This document shows positions 15,634-24,108 of a DNA stretch of 39,512 nt, in pieces. The DNA lies in assembly GCA_026705345.1 (NCBI GenBank), contig JAPPAV010000089.1, positions 1 through 39,512 on the forward strand, read 5' to 3'. The notes under the pieces are model-generated. The model was not told the origin of the DNA and made no database searches. It saw nothing but the letters and a program-made list of their open reading frames with translations. This DNA comes from Gammaproteobacteria bacterium (GTDB lineage Bacteria; Pseudomonadota; Gammaproteobacteria; Pseudomonadales; Azotimanducaceae). Numbering within the stretch: the first letter of the stretch is position 1; the number at the start of each line of letters is the position of its first letter. The translations under genes were made by a program, and so were the position numbers.

Positions 15634-15829
15634 CGAATTCGGAGACCTCCTCGATCCAACCCAGCGCCTCTTCTTCGTCTCGCTGATCGAGTCCGGATAC
15701 CGAAGCTGCCACCCTCTCGCGCACACCCGGCAAACGGGCATCCGGAAGCACCATGCGGACTTCCCGACGCCCCGAGCGACGCTGGCGATCGCGCCAAGCT
15801 CGCATTCTCTCGTTGGCTGGCGTGGCCAT
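15614..15829 (-). CDS. MazE-family antitoxin
   Basis: A 71-residue acidic/basic protein starting MATPANERMRAWRDRQRRSG, followed by RREVRMVLPDAR and a C-terminal acidic helix (LDQRDEEEALGWIEEVSEFD). This matches the small MazE-like antitoxin family (DUF3018 type), in which an N-terminal DNA-binding part represses the operon and the C-terminal part neutralises the MazF toxin. The toxin start codon is inside its last codons. No clear Shine-Dalgarno precedes the ATG. A perfect 18-bp palindrome lies 31 bp upstream and is the natural candidate operator. Confidence 0.8.
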   Translation of the reverse strand: MATPANERMRAWRDRQRRSGRREVRMVLPDARLPGVRERVAASVSGLDQRDEEEALGWIEEVSEFDAHSAR

Positions 15830-15860
15830 GTGCGTACTCGTACTTCGGACTTTGGAGCGG

Positions 15861-15878
15861 ACTGTAACGCGTTACAGT
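15861..15878. promoter_or_regulatory. Perfect 18-bp palindrome, probable toxin-antitoxin operator
   Basis: ACTGTAACGCGTTACAGT is its own reverse complement over all 18 bases. It lies 31 bp upstream of the antitoxin ATG, where an autorepressor site overlapping the promoter would be expected. A tandem 8-bp repeat (ACCGGTTT twice, 15888-15903) is adjacent. Confidence 0.7.
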
Positions 15879-16067
15879 AGCGTGGCAACCGGTTTACCGG
15901 TTTGTTTCGGACACACGCGAATTCGGTCCCATCCGGGGAACGCCGAGTGCGCGCCCGCCGACGCTGGCCCTTCCGACAGGATCGGTAGCGTTCGCGGACG
16001 CCGCCGGAGCGTCGCGTGGGGGAGTCCTCTCGGCGTTACAATCGCCTGAATCCTGACGGGAAGGGAA

Positions 16068-16976
16068 ATGAGATTCGACCTTGCCTGCCGCGCAGTACCG
16101 GTGACGGTCTGCTGTATTGCGTTTGGCGCAGAGGAAACCGGCAACGGGGAACGGGAGCCTGCGGACTCCCGCATCGTCGCGGCGGGTCCAGACCGCGGAC
16201 TTTCCCAAGAACGGAACGAAGCGGCGGGGCGGGTCTTTCGCGACTGCAGCACGTGCCCGGAAATGGTCGTTGTGCCCGGGGGATCCTTCATGATGGGCTC
16301 GCCTGATGGGGAGGATGGTAGGACGGCGTCGGAGGGTCCAGTGCGTCGCGTGACGATGGCTGACCCGTTTGCTGCAGGTGTCTACGAAGTGACGTTCGAA
16401 GAGTGGGACGACTGCGTTGCGGAAGGTGGCTGCCGCGGTCAGCGCGCCGCGGACTACGGGTTCGGACGAGGCAAGCGACCCGTGGTTGCAGTGAATTGGG
16501 ACGATGCACAGCAGTACGTGTCTTGGTTGTCGACGAAGACGAGCCAGAGTTACCGTCTGCTGAGCGAAGCAGAGTGGGAATATGCGGCCCGGGCCGGCAC
16601 GGCCACGGCTTACCACACAGGCGAGTCGATTTCGACCAGTCAGGCGAATTTCAACGGTCGCTGGACCGGGGAGTCATTTCGAGGCGAGCCTCTGCCTGTC
16701 GGCACATTTCCCGCGAATGCATTCGGCCTCCATGATGTCCACGGCAATGTCACTGAGTGGGTGCAGGACTGCTGGAACGACAGCTACGAAGGCGCGCCAA
16801 CTGACGGGGGTGCATGGCAAGTAGGTGACTGTTCCAGCCGGATTCTGCGCGGCTGCTCGTATATGGATCGTGCAGGTTGCCTGCGCTCTGCCTCCCGCGC
16901 GGGGATCGAGAAAACAGCGCGTTCGGCCGCATGGGGATTTCGGGTTGCTCGTGCGCTGAAGTCTGTCAATCCTTAG
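16068..16976 (+). CDS. Exported formylglycine-generating-enzyme-like (SUMF1 domain) protein
   Basis: A 302-residue protein with a weak signal-peptide-like N-terminus and a complete FGE-sulfatase domain from about residue 65: MVVVPGGSFMMGS, PFAAGVYEVTFEEWDDCV, RPVVAVNWDDAQQYVSWLS, YRLLSEAEWEYAARAGT, FGLHDVHGNVTEWVQDCW and RILRGCSYMDRAGCLRSASR. In true FGE two cysteines near the C-terminus, C-x4-C, are catalytic. Here the position equivalent to the second (in AGCLRS) is Cys, but that equivalent to the first is Met, and the usual RGGS is RGCS. It may therefore be a non-catalytic binding or scaffold relative rather than a sulfatase activator. A good ribosome-binding site (GGAAGGGAA) precedes the ATG. 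It stands alone, divergent from the toxin-antitoxin pair. Confidence 0.82.
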   Translation: MRFDLACRAVPVTVCCIAFGAEETGNGEREPADSRIVAAGPDRGLSQERNEAAGRVFRDCSTCPEMVVVPGGSFMMGSPDGEDGRTASEGPVRRVTMADPFAAGVYEVTFEEWDDCVAEGGCRGQRAADYGFGRGKRPVVAVNWDDAQQYVSWLSTKTSQSYRLLSEAEWEYAARAGTATAYHTGESISTSQANFNGRWTGESFRGEPLPVGTFPANAFGLHDVHGNVTEWVQDCWNDSYEGAPTDGGAWQVGDCSSRILRGCSYMDRAGCLRSASRAGIEKTARSAAWGFRVARALKSVNP

Positions 16977-17170
16977 CTGTAGCTACCGAGGGATCGCCTA
17001 AGATCAACGTTTGAACGCGGTCATCGCCTACCGCTTTCCCGCGTCTGCTCCCGCCGGTGTGCCGAGATTCGACCAACTGCCGTGCTTGCCCGGATTCTCT
17101 TGCCTTCGATGGCGGCGTCCGTGACTCTCTGGTAGCGTGATCGGATCGAAACCGCGCGGTACGTTCGCCC

Positions 17171-18568
17171 ATGTTCTACCGTGGCTTCGTTCGATTCCTG
17201 AGCCTCCTCGCCAGCACGTTCTACAGGCGAATCGAGGTGGTGGGCCTCGAAAACGTCCCTCCGCGTGGTGCCGTGATCTTTGCCGGCAATCACCCCAATG
17301 CGTTGGTCGACGGACTGTTGCTGGTCAGCCTGGCGGATCGGTCCCCCATACACTTCCTCGGCAACGCGAAACTCTGGGGATTCCCGGTACTCTCCAGTCT
17401 GCTTGAAGCGCTCGGCGCGATACCCGTCCTGCGCCGCGAAGAACACCCAGGCGTCGTGGACAACCGGGGCGCCTTCGCGCGCGTGCACGACATCCTCGTC
17501 GGCGGCGGCTGCGTGGCGATCTTCCCCGAAGGCATCAGCCACGCCGATAGCCAACTGGTGACGCTCAAGACCGGTGCCGCGAGAATGGCGCTGCACGCGG
17601 CCGCGCAGCGCGACAACGACGTCGCGATCGTCCCTTTTGGCCTGACCTACCTCGACCGTGACCGGTTCAGGAGCCAAGTCCTGCTGCAGTTTGCGTCGCC
17701 GATCCCCATGGACGACGCGCGCCTTAAGGCCTACCAGAGAGATGAAGTGGGGACGGTGCGCCAGCTCACGGCGGAACTCGGCGAGCGAATCTCCGGCGTC
17801 ATGCTGAGCGCCCCGGACTGGGCGACGCTGCGTTTCATTCACGCCGCTCGCCGTCTGTACAAGCCGACTGCGGCCAAACTGACGCCCGCGAGCTATGTCG
17901 ACTTAAGCCGCCGCTTCGTGGAACGCTATGCGCTCTTCGCAGAGAAACCGGACGTGCAGCGGCTGCGTGTGGAGATCGAGGCGTATCAGGCGGAGTTGGA
18001 TGGCCTGGGATTGAAGGACTACCAACTCTCGCATCGTGTCAGCGCCTGCAACGCCGTTAGACGGATCGTCTGGCGCACCGCAGTGGTCACCGTGCTGTTG
18101 CCGCTCGCGCTGCCGGGGGCGATCGTCCTGCTGCCGGTCGCATGGCTCGCTGCAACGGTGGGGGCGCGGTTCAGCTACGACATCGACGACATCGCCACCC
18201 TGAAGCTCGTGACGGCGGTTCCGGTGCTGCTTTCGACGTATGCGCTCGTCGCGGTCATGGCTGGCGTCGGACTCGGCTGGGTGTGGGTCGCCGTGGCACT
18301 GTTGCTGATCCCGGTGAGTCTCTTCGCCACGCTGTTTGTCTTGGAGAAACAGGCCCAACTGCTCATCTCGATGCGCAGCCTGCTTCGCCTGGCACGCTTG
18401 AGCGCCGACATCGACGCCTTGGTGGCCAGGAGAGGAGAGCTGGTAGCCGCCGTAAGGACCGCGGTGGACCGCTATGCAGACCCCACCGTACGGCGGATGT
18501 TCGACGCCCCCGACTTCAGCAGCCCGGAGGCGGTCGGGTCGCGACCCGCGTCAACCAAGGGTTCGTGA
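17171..18568 (+). CDS. PlsC-type glycerol(phosphate) acyltransferase with C-terminal membrane domain
   Basis: A 465-residue membrane-associated acyltransferase. The catalytic block is GNHPNALVDG (His41 and Asp47, an H-x5-D spacing), followed by FLGNAKLWGFPV, and the substrate-binding motif IFPEGISH at 117-124. The H-x5-D spacing and NHPNALVD resemble the Gpt2/SCT1-like branch rather than the shorter H-x4-D PlsC. After an alpha-helical region, hydrophobic helices occupy roughly 295-395. It probably acylates glycerol 3-phosphate or a lysophospholipid at the inner membrane. The gene overlaps the convergent higA by 18 bp at its 3' end. No Shine-Dalgarno is evident at the ATG. The upstream 16977-17170 gap shows nothing recognisable. 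Confidence 0.85.
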   Translation: MFYRGFVRFLSLLASTFYRRIEVVGLENVPPRGAVIFAGNHPNALVDGLLLVSLADRSPIHFLGNAKLWGFPVLSSLLEALGAIPVLRREEHPGVVDNRGAFARVHDILVGGGCVAIFPEGISHADSQLVTLKTGAARMALHAAAQRDNDVAIVPFGLTYLDRDRFRSQVLLQFASPIPMDDARLKAYQRDEVGTVRQLTAELGERISGVMLSAPDWATLRFIHAARRLYKPTAAKLTPASYVDLSRRFVERYALFAEKPDVQRLRVEIEAYQAELDGLGLKDYQLSHRVSACNAVRRIVWRTAVVTVLLPLALPGAIVLLPVAWLAATVGARFSYDIDDIATLKLVTAVPVLLSTYALVAVMAGVGLGWVWVAVALLLIPVSLFATLFVLEKQAQLLISMRSLLRLARLSADIDALVARRGELVAAVRTAVDRYADPTVRRMFDAPDFSSPEAVGSRPASTKGS

Positions 18569-18961
18569 ATGCCGCGCGTCGTTGAGGAACGGCGAGCTGT
18601 TGACGGGTTGCGCTGCGTAAGGTTCGACCTCCTGTTCGATAGTTTGCCGTGTCGTCTCCTCGGCAACGTCTAGGTTGTAGCGGGTCTGGAGGTTGATCCA
18701 AAACTCCGCCGTCGTTCCGAAATAGCGACTCAGCCGCAAGGCCGTGTCTGTTGTGATCGCCCGTCGGCCGAGCACGATGTCGTTCGATCGCGGGCGCGAT
18801 ACCTTGAGAGCTTTTGCTAGCTGGTACACGGTGATCTTCATCGGTACCAGGAACTCGTCCCGCAATATCTCTCCGGGGTGAATCGCCGGAAGCCGCTGTC
18901 CCGAGGCCACACCGCGAAAGTCGACTCGCCGATGGTCCACGTCCTCTCGCTTGATCGTCAT
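18551..18961 (-). CDS. higA: HigA-family antitoxin-like regulator, no toxin partner visible
   Basis: A 136-residue XRE-type helix-turn-helix protein of the HigA addiction-module family: IHPGEILRDEFLVPMKITVY, QLAKALKVSRPRSNDIVLGR, ITTDTALRLSRYFGTTAEFW and INLQTRYNLDVAEE. A strong AGGAGG lies 8 bases before the ATG at 18961. In standard modules higB lies immediately upstream of higA; here the upstream neighbour, 22 bp away, is a TonB-dependent receptor gene, so this is a solitary antitoxin-like regulator, possibly co-transcribed with the receptor. Its 3' end overlaps the convergent acyltransferase gene by 18 bp. It may be a degraded module remnant or a recruited regulator. Confidence 0.85.
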   Translation of the reverse strand: MTIKREDVDHRRVDFRGVASGQRLPAIHPGEILRDEFLVPMKITVYQLAKALKVSRPRSNDIVLGRRAITTDTALRLSRYFGTTAEFWINLQTRYNLDVAEETTRQTIEQEVEPYAAQPVNSSPFLNDARHSRTLG

Positions 18962-18983
18962 GGTCGCGTCCTCCTGGTGGTAG

Positions 18984-20825
18984 TCATCGATTGAACACGA
19001 CCTTCGCCATGGCCGTGACACCCGGACTGCGGTAGCCGTAGACGGTTGCGTAATCCTCGCCGAGCAGGTTCTCGGCGCTGAGGATGAGCTTCCACCGGGG
19101 CGAGAGGGCGATGTCGAGTTTACCGCGCCAGAGGCGGTACGCGTCCAACTCGACATCGGTAGCGGGCCATGTCGAGAAATCCCGATCCAAGGCGGAACCG
19201 CTGACGGCAACACCCACGCTCGCGTGGACCGAGGGCGTGATCGCGGCTCGGGCGTCGATGTTCCCGATGTGACGCGGTCGACGCAGTTCGCGAACGTTGT
19301 CGGCCGTGGAGTCCACGTAGGCGTACGTTGCGCTCAGTGCTATTGGCCCGAGTTGGGTATCGAGCGTCGCTTCCGCCCCCTGGCGATGGCTTTCCCCGTC
19401 GATGTTGCGTGCTGAGAATCCGCCCCGGGCGATATCGAAGGAGAATCCGTCGATCTCGTCGTGGAGGGTGGTGTCGAAGTAGACGAGGGATGCCGTGGTA
19501 GCGCCGAGCGTGACTACGACGCCCGTCTCGAAGCCAAGCGACGTCTCCGGGACAAGGTCCGGGTTCCCGATGAAGGTGTCCGGGGTGAAGCCGAAGCGCT
19601 CCGTGAATGTAGGGTTCTTGACGCCGCGCCCGAGGTTCGCGAACCAGCGAGGGTTTGCGCCGAAGGTGGTACCCAAGCGGTAAGCGAGGGCGTCGTCGAA
19701 CGCATCGCTCGAATCCGCACGTGCCGACGCCGAGAAGCCGAACCGACCGACCTCGACCTGGTACTCGGCAGCGATGCTCTTGCCATTGATCCGCTGCCGC
19801 TGGTTGGGATCGCCGAAGGGAGTCGCGGAACCCGATTGCTCGATCCGTTCCCGTTCGAGTTCGACGGTCACGTTGACGCGCTGCGTGTCGAAGCGGAAGT
19901 TGGTGGCCAGCGTGGCCGCGTCGCGCCGGCCGACGGTGCCGTCGGTGAAGGAACCGTCTGCGTACTGCCGGTTCCGGTCGCGGCTGCTCGCGATGGTCAG
20001 CCACGACTCGATATTGTCGTTTGCGCTGAAACGCAACGCGCCGTGAACCACTTCACTCCGGCCCTGGGCGTTCCGGTCGCCGTCCGCAGGCAGGTAGCGC
20101 GGTCCCGGGGTGGGGTCGTAGTCGACGCTCGTGTCGGTGAGCCGTGCGGCGACCGACGCCTGCCACCGATTCCAACTTCGACCCAGGTTGACGTGCGCGG
20201 TGGTGTTGGCGAAGCCGTCGTCCTCGTCGCCGGTTGCGGCGGGGTTCGTTCCGTCGCTGACGACTCGGCCCACGGCAACCGTCGCATGTCGGTCCCCCGA
20301 CACCCGGGCGAATTCGACATCGGCGTCCACGGTGCCGTGCGAGCCGGCACCGAGCGCGAGGCGGCTGGCGTCTCGGCGAGGCGTCGTATCGAGATACAGG
20401 ACGCCGGCCAGCGCGTCGCTGCCCCAGATCGAGCTCTGCGGGCCGGCGAGATACTCCACGCGCTGGACGCCGGCGAAATCCAATGCCCCGAAGTTGAACT
20501 CGGAGCCGAGCGCCGGGTCGTTCAATGGCACGCCGTCGAGCAGCACCAGCAGGTGATTCGACTCGGCCCCCCGCACCCGGGCCTGGGTCAGCGAGCCACG
20601 GTGGCCGTTGGTGGATAGGGCGAGTCCGGGCAACACGCGAAGCGCGTCCGCCGCGTGGAAGAAAGCCTCGTCCACCTCATCGTCACCCATGAACACGACG
20701 CGCTGATCCACGCTGCCGATCCGGCTCGCGGTGACAACGATTTCCTCGATGGCGAGTTCGGCACCGAAGGCGAAGGAAGGGAGAAACGCGGGGATCGCCG
20801 CGAACGAAGAGAGTTGCTTTTTCAT
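18984..20825 (-). CDS. TonB-dependent outer-membrane receptor, BtuB-like
   Basis: A 613-residue receptor with a signal peptide (MKKQLSSFAAIPAFLPSFAF), a TonB box/plug start (EEIVVTASR), and a plug domain with DALRVLPGLALSTNGHRGSL, VRGAESNHLLVLLDGVPLND and VEYLAGPQSSIWGSDALAGV. A beta-barrel follows, with AENLLGEDYATVYGYRSPGV and a C-terminal phenylalanine-containing strand (MAKVVFNR). Length and plug are of the BtuB (vitamin B12) type. However, the region upstream of the ATG lacks a cobalamin riboswitch, so the ligand is uncertain. A HigA-type regulator follows after 22 bp. It is the last long gene of the minus-strand run that begins at 26342. Confidence 0.88.
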   Translation of the reverse strand: MKKQLSSFAAIPAFLPSFAFGAELAIEEIVVTASRIGSVDQRVVFMGDDEVDEAFFHAADALRVLPGLALSTNGHRGSLTQARVRGAESNHLLVLLDGVPLNDPALGSEFNFGALDFAGVQRVEYLAGPQSSIWGSDALAGVLYLDTTPRRDASRLALGAGSHGTVDADVEFARVSGDRHATVAVGRVVSDGTNPAATGDEDDGFANTTAHVNLGRSWNRWQASVAARLTDTSVDYDPTPGPRYLPADGDRNAQGRSEVVHGALRFSANDNIESWLTIASSRDRNRQYADGSFTDGTVGRRDAATLATNFRFDTQRVNVTVELERERIEQSGSATPFGDPNQRQRINGKSIAAEYQVEVGRFGFSASARADSSDAFDDALAYRLGTTFGANPRWFANLGRGVKNPTFTERFGFTPDTFIGNPDLVPETSLGFETGVVVTLGATTASLVYFDTTLHDEIDGFSFDIARGGFSARNIDGESHRQGAEATLDTQLGPIALSATYAYVDSTADNVRELRRPRHIGNIDARAAITPSVHASVGVAVSGSALDRDFSTWPATDVELDAYRLWRGKLDIALSPRWKLILSAENLLGEDYATVYGYRSPGVTAMAKVVFNR

Positions 20826-20966
20826 TGAAGTAGGTTAGGCGAAGACGCCAGAACCATAAAACGCTTGCCCGGTACGGCGGGTCTCGCATTTCTCACGTCT
20901 GACATGAAATGGATCGATGAACGCCGCCTTCGAATACGATCGAGGATCCAACGCCCGTGCCTGCGG

Positions 20967-21766
20967 CTAGGCGGGTTCTGGCGGCACTTGGTAGGTCAAG
21001 CGGTTGCCGTCTGCGACGAGTGTCCGGCCACTTCCCAGCATGGGTCGAGTGCAACGTCTCTCGGGTGTTCCGCCGTGAGGGAATAGGGGGAAGACAAGGG
21101 ACTCCTCCGGCGTGTCCTGACCGAAGAATCCTCCGTACCGGTGTTGCGGAACCGTGTCGACGGACATGCGGATGACGAGCCGGGACGCGCCACCGGCCAA
21201 TGGCTCGATTGCCAGGAACGATGAACCGTCGCTCGCAACATCGAACTCCAGACTCCTTCGGCTTCGTATATCGGCTCTCCGTCCAGTACGATTTGTGCGT
21301 GGTGATCGGCGGTGCGGAACCCCATCAGCACGGCACCGTCCCGGCGGCCTAGATCGAAAAGGGGGAGTCCATCCCTGCCAAACTCCAGATGCGCGCCGAA
21401 CAAAACCCCGTCTTGGTCGACTGCGGCAAACCAAGCGGCATCGGGGCTTGGGCCGGCGAGGACGATGGCGACCCCTGCAGCCTCTCCCGTTCCAGCAACG
21501 AAAAGGCAGTTGGGACTGTTTATGACCGCCGTTGCCGGGAGCTCCTCCCACGGACGTTCAACCGCAGGGAGTTCAACGGGGTTCGGGGACTGCGTTTCGC
21601 TCGCCGGCGGAACGATGTCGACGATGGAACTCTCGTCGGCGGAAACAGCAATCTCGCGGGTCTCGCCAGGTGCCCGAACGGCACCGACCAGCCACCAAAT
21701 CACTAAGCCGGCAATCAACAAGACGGTCCCTAGCGCCAGCGGAATCGCGGCTTGCCGTCTTGTCAT
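20967..21766 (-). pseudogene. Frameshifted gene for a membrane-anchored protein of unknown function
   Basis: Two adjacent minus-strand frames together give one protein-like sequence. The first, from the ATG at 21766, has an N-terminal transmembrane anchor (LALGTVLLIAGLVIWWLVGA), then AVINSPNCLFVAGTGEAAGV, AAWFAAVDQDGVLFGAHLEF and IVLDGEPIYEAEG. Beyond about 21250 that frame turns Arg/Ser-rich and meaningless, while the neighbouring frame continues sensibly with LEFDVASDGSSFLAIEPLAG, LVIRMSVDTVPQHRYGGFFG and LVFPLFPHGG to a stop at 20967. A single-base insertion or deletion at about 21245-21262 explains this. It is either a recent pseudogene or a sequencing error. I do not recognise the family. 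It lies between the deacetylase and the receptor on the same strand. Confidence 0.65.
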
Positions 21767-21827
21767 TTGCGAACCAGAAGCTTCGATCCGCTCGGCGGAT
21801 GCGCCCGTCGTGGACCGCCGAACCCGT

Positions 21828-22745
21828 TCACGAGCAAAGCCCTTGCAGATGAACCGCGGCGCACTGGGACAGCGCATCTAGGTCGTATCCGCCTTCCAGC
21901 ACCGAGACGATTCGCCCTTCGGCATGGCGGTTGGAGGCGTCGGCGATGAGCCTGGTCACCCACGCGAAGTCATCCTCGGTTAGGAGGAAATCTCCTAGCG
22001 GGTCGTCGGCGTGGCCATCGAACCCGGCGGAGACGAGGATCAGTTGCGGCTTGAAGTCGTCGAGCGCCGACAGCCAGTCGCGTTCCACCGCATTCCGAAA
22101 CTCGATGCCCCGCGTTCCCGCGGGCAAGGGCGTGTTGACGATGTTCGGCCGGTCCACATCGAAGTAGCGGTAGGGGTAGTGGGGGTGCTGGAAACTCGAG
22201 CAGACCAGCACCGACGGATTGTCCATGAACGCCGCCACCGTGCCGTTGCCGTGGTGGACGTCGAAGTCGAGGACAGCCACGCGGTCGATCCGGTCGTCTT
22301 CGAGGGCGGCCATCGCGGCGACGGCAATGCCGTTCAAGAAACAAAAACCCATCGCTGCAGATTCCTCGGCGTGATGTCCCGGCGGTCGTACCGCGCAGAA
22401 TACGCGCTGTTTCCGTTCCTCCAGGACCATCCTGACGCCATCGACGGCGGCTCCTGCGACGGCTTTGGCGGCGTCTAGGGACCGTGGTCCCATGGCCGTG
22501 TCCAGGGTCACGTGGACGAGGCCCGATTCGGGCACCACGCGATCCAAGGCATCGAGATAGGACTCGCCATGGACCCTGGCCAAATCCGGACGCTGCGCCG
22601 GACTCGCCTCGTACACGTCGACGTCCTCGAGAATTCCGGTCTCCTTAAGGTGTCGAAGGAGCGTCGACAGGCGTTCCGGGCGCTCCGGATGACCCGGATC
22701 CATCTCATGCTCGAGGCATACATCGTGGGTGATGAGCGCGGTCAA
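21828..22745 (-). CDS. Histone-deacetylase-family (acetylpolyamine-type) amidohydrolase
   Basis: A 305-residue zinc amidohydrolase of the arginase/deacetylase fold. Visible motifs are HPERPERL, RPPGHHAEES (His124, His125), DFDVHHGNGT (Asp160, Asp162, His164), SAGFDGHADDPLG and LEGGYDLDAL with the catalytic-type Tyr. Bacterial relatives remove acetyl groups from polyamines, small amides or proteins. The start is a TTG at 22745; the conserved residues before the first ATG-encoded Met (M15) require it, and it lies just 4 bp after the dctM stop, so the gene is coupled to the TRAP transporter. An imported acetylated amine as substrate is an inference from this coupling. Confidence 0.88.
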   Translation of the reverse strand: MTALITHDVCLEHEMDPGHPERPERLSTLLRHLKETGILEDVDVYEASPAQRPDLARVHGESYLDALDRVVPESGLVHVTLDTAMGPRSLDAAKAVAGAAVDGVRMVLEERKQRVFCAVRPPGHHAEESAAMGFCFLNGIAVAAMAALEDDRIDRVAVLDFDVHHGNGTVAAFMDNPSVLVCSSFQHPHYPYRYFDVDRPNIVNTPLPAGTRGIEFRNAVERDWLSALDDFKPQLILVSAGFDGHADDPLGDFLLTEDDFAWVTRLIADASNRHAEGRIVSVLEGGYDLDALSQCAAVHLQGLCS

Positions 22746-22749
22746 GTGA

Positions 22750-24108
22750 TCACCCCATCGTTTGCGGCAGCCAGAGCACGATTCCCGGGAACGCCAACAG
22801 AACGGCCACGGTCAGCACGTCGGCGACGAAGAACGGACCGATGCCGCGGAACACGTCCTGAAGCGGAATCGCCAGCGACCCGCCGTCGTCCGACCGCAGT
22901 TCCCGGGCGACGCCGGCCACGACGAAGCAGTTGAGGCCGATGGGCGGCGTGATCAGGCAGATCTCCGCCATCTTGACCACCACGATGCCGAACCAGATAG
23001 GGTCGTAGCCGAGGGCGACGACGGCGGGATAGACCACCGGCAGGGTGAGCACCAGCATGCCGATGGCATCCATGAACATGCCGAGGACGGCGTAGGCAAG
23101 CAGGATGCAGATGATGATGAGGAGCGGCGGCATGTCGAGCGTGACGACCCAGTCGGCGAATGCCTCGGGCAACCCCGCGAAGCCGAGGAACCGCACGAAC
23201 AGGAACACGCCCCAGATCAGCGTGAAGATCATCACCGTGAGCTTGGCGGTCTCCATTAGGGCTTCGCGTAATCGTTTGCCCATGAGCGCTGCGGCGCGAT
23301 CACGCCACGCCCGGTAGGCGTAGAGAGCGAATACCACCATCGCCCCCAGCGCGCCGGCCTCCGTGGGTGTTGCGGCACCGGAATAGAGCGCACCGAAAAT
23401 GATGCCGACCACCAGGAAGATCGGCAGCGCGCCCGGCAGGCTGGCGAACCGTTGACGCCAGCTAAAGCCGTGGATCGGCTGGCCCAGGCTTGGGCGGTAC
23501 GTGCACATGCCGATGATGAGAGAAGCGTAGATCAGCACCGAAACGACGCCCGGCAGCAGCCCCCCGAGGAGCAGTTTGCCGACGGATTCCTCGACGATGA
23601 TGGCGTAGATGACGAGGATTGCCGACGGCGGGATGAGCGATGCCAGCGTGCCGCCGGCCGCGATGACGCCCGCGGTGAGTCGCCTGCCGTAGCGGGCCTT
23701 CAGCATGTCCGGAATGGCCACGCGCGAGAAAACGGCGGCCGTGGCCGTGGACGCGCCGGACACCGCCGCGAACCCGGCGCTGGCGAACACCGTCGAGACG
23801 GCGAGTCCACCCGGCACCCATCCCACCCAGCGACGCGCGGCCTCGAACAGCTTCGTCGTGAGGCCGGCGTGGAAGGCGAGGAAGCCGATCAGGATGAAGA
23901 GCGGCAGCACGGAGAGCGGGTAGGTGACGGTCTTCGAGTGGGGGATCGTCCCCGCCACGGCGGCGGCGACGTTCCAGCCCTTGAGTGCTAGCAGACCGAG
24001 GAAGCCCGTTAACGCGGCGGCCACGTAGACGCGAACACCGATGGCCACCAGGGCGATCAGCAGAACGACGCCGCCGATGCCGATCCAGAGTTCGTCCACA
24101 CCGGTCAC
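22750..24108 (-). CDS. dctM: TRAP transporter large membrane subunit DctM
   Basis: A 452-residue membrane protein with about a dozen hydrophobic helices, the transport-catalysing subunit of a tripartite ATP-independent periplasmic transporter (sodium-driven solute uptake). Family segments include YPLSVLPLFILIGFLAFHAG, FAAVSGASTATAAVFSRVAI, RRLTAGVIAAGGTLASLIPP, YSGAATPTEAGALGAM, MFMDAIGMLVLTLPVVYP and KMAEICLITPPIGLNCFVVA. The GTG at 24108 is the start, overlapping the dctQ stop by four bases (GTGA); sequence upstream in this frame lies inside dctQ. It is followed after 4 bp by the deacetylase-family gene. Confidence 0.92.
   Translation of the reverse strand: MTGVDELWIGIGGVVLLIALVAIGVRVYVAAALTGFLGLLALKGWNVAAAVAGTIPHSKTVTYPLSVLPLFILIGFLAFHAGLTTKLFEAARRWVGWVPGGLAVSTVFASAGFAAVSGASTATAAVFSRVAIPDMLKARYGRRLTAGVIAAGGTLASLIPPSAILVIYAIIVEESVGKLLLGGLLPGVVSVLIYASLIIGMCTYRPSLGQPIHGFSWRQRFASLPGALPIFLVVGIIFGALYSGAATPTEAGALGAMVVFALYAYRAWRDRAAALMGKRLREALMETAKLTVMIFTLIWGVFLFVRFLGFAGLPEAFADWVVTLDMPPLLIIICILLAYAVLGMFMDAIGMLVLTLPVVYPAVVALGYDPIWFGIVVVKMAEICLITPPIGLNCFVVAGVARELRSDDGGSLAIPLQDVFRGIGPFFVADVLTVAVLLAFPGIVLWLPQTMG

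Noticed and set aside
20826-20966. Possible cobalamin riboswitch upstream of the BtuB-like receptor
   Set aside because: I looked for the conserved B12-box and the core elements on the minus strand and found nothing similar.
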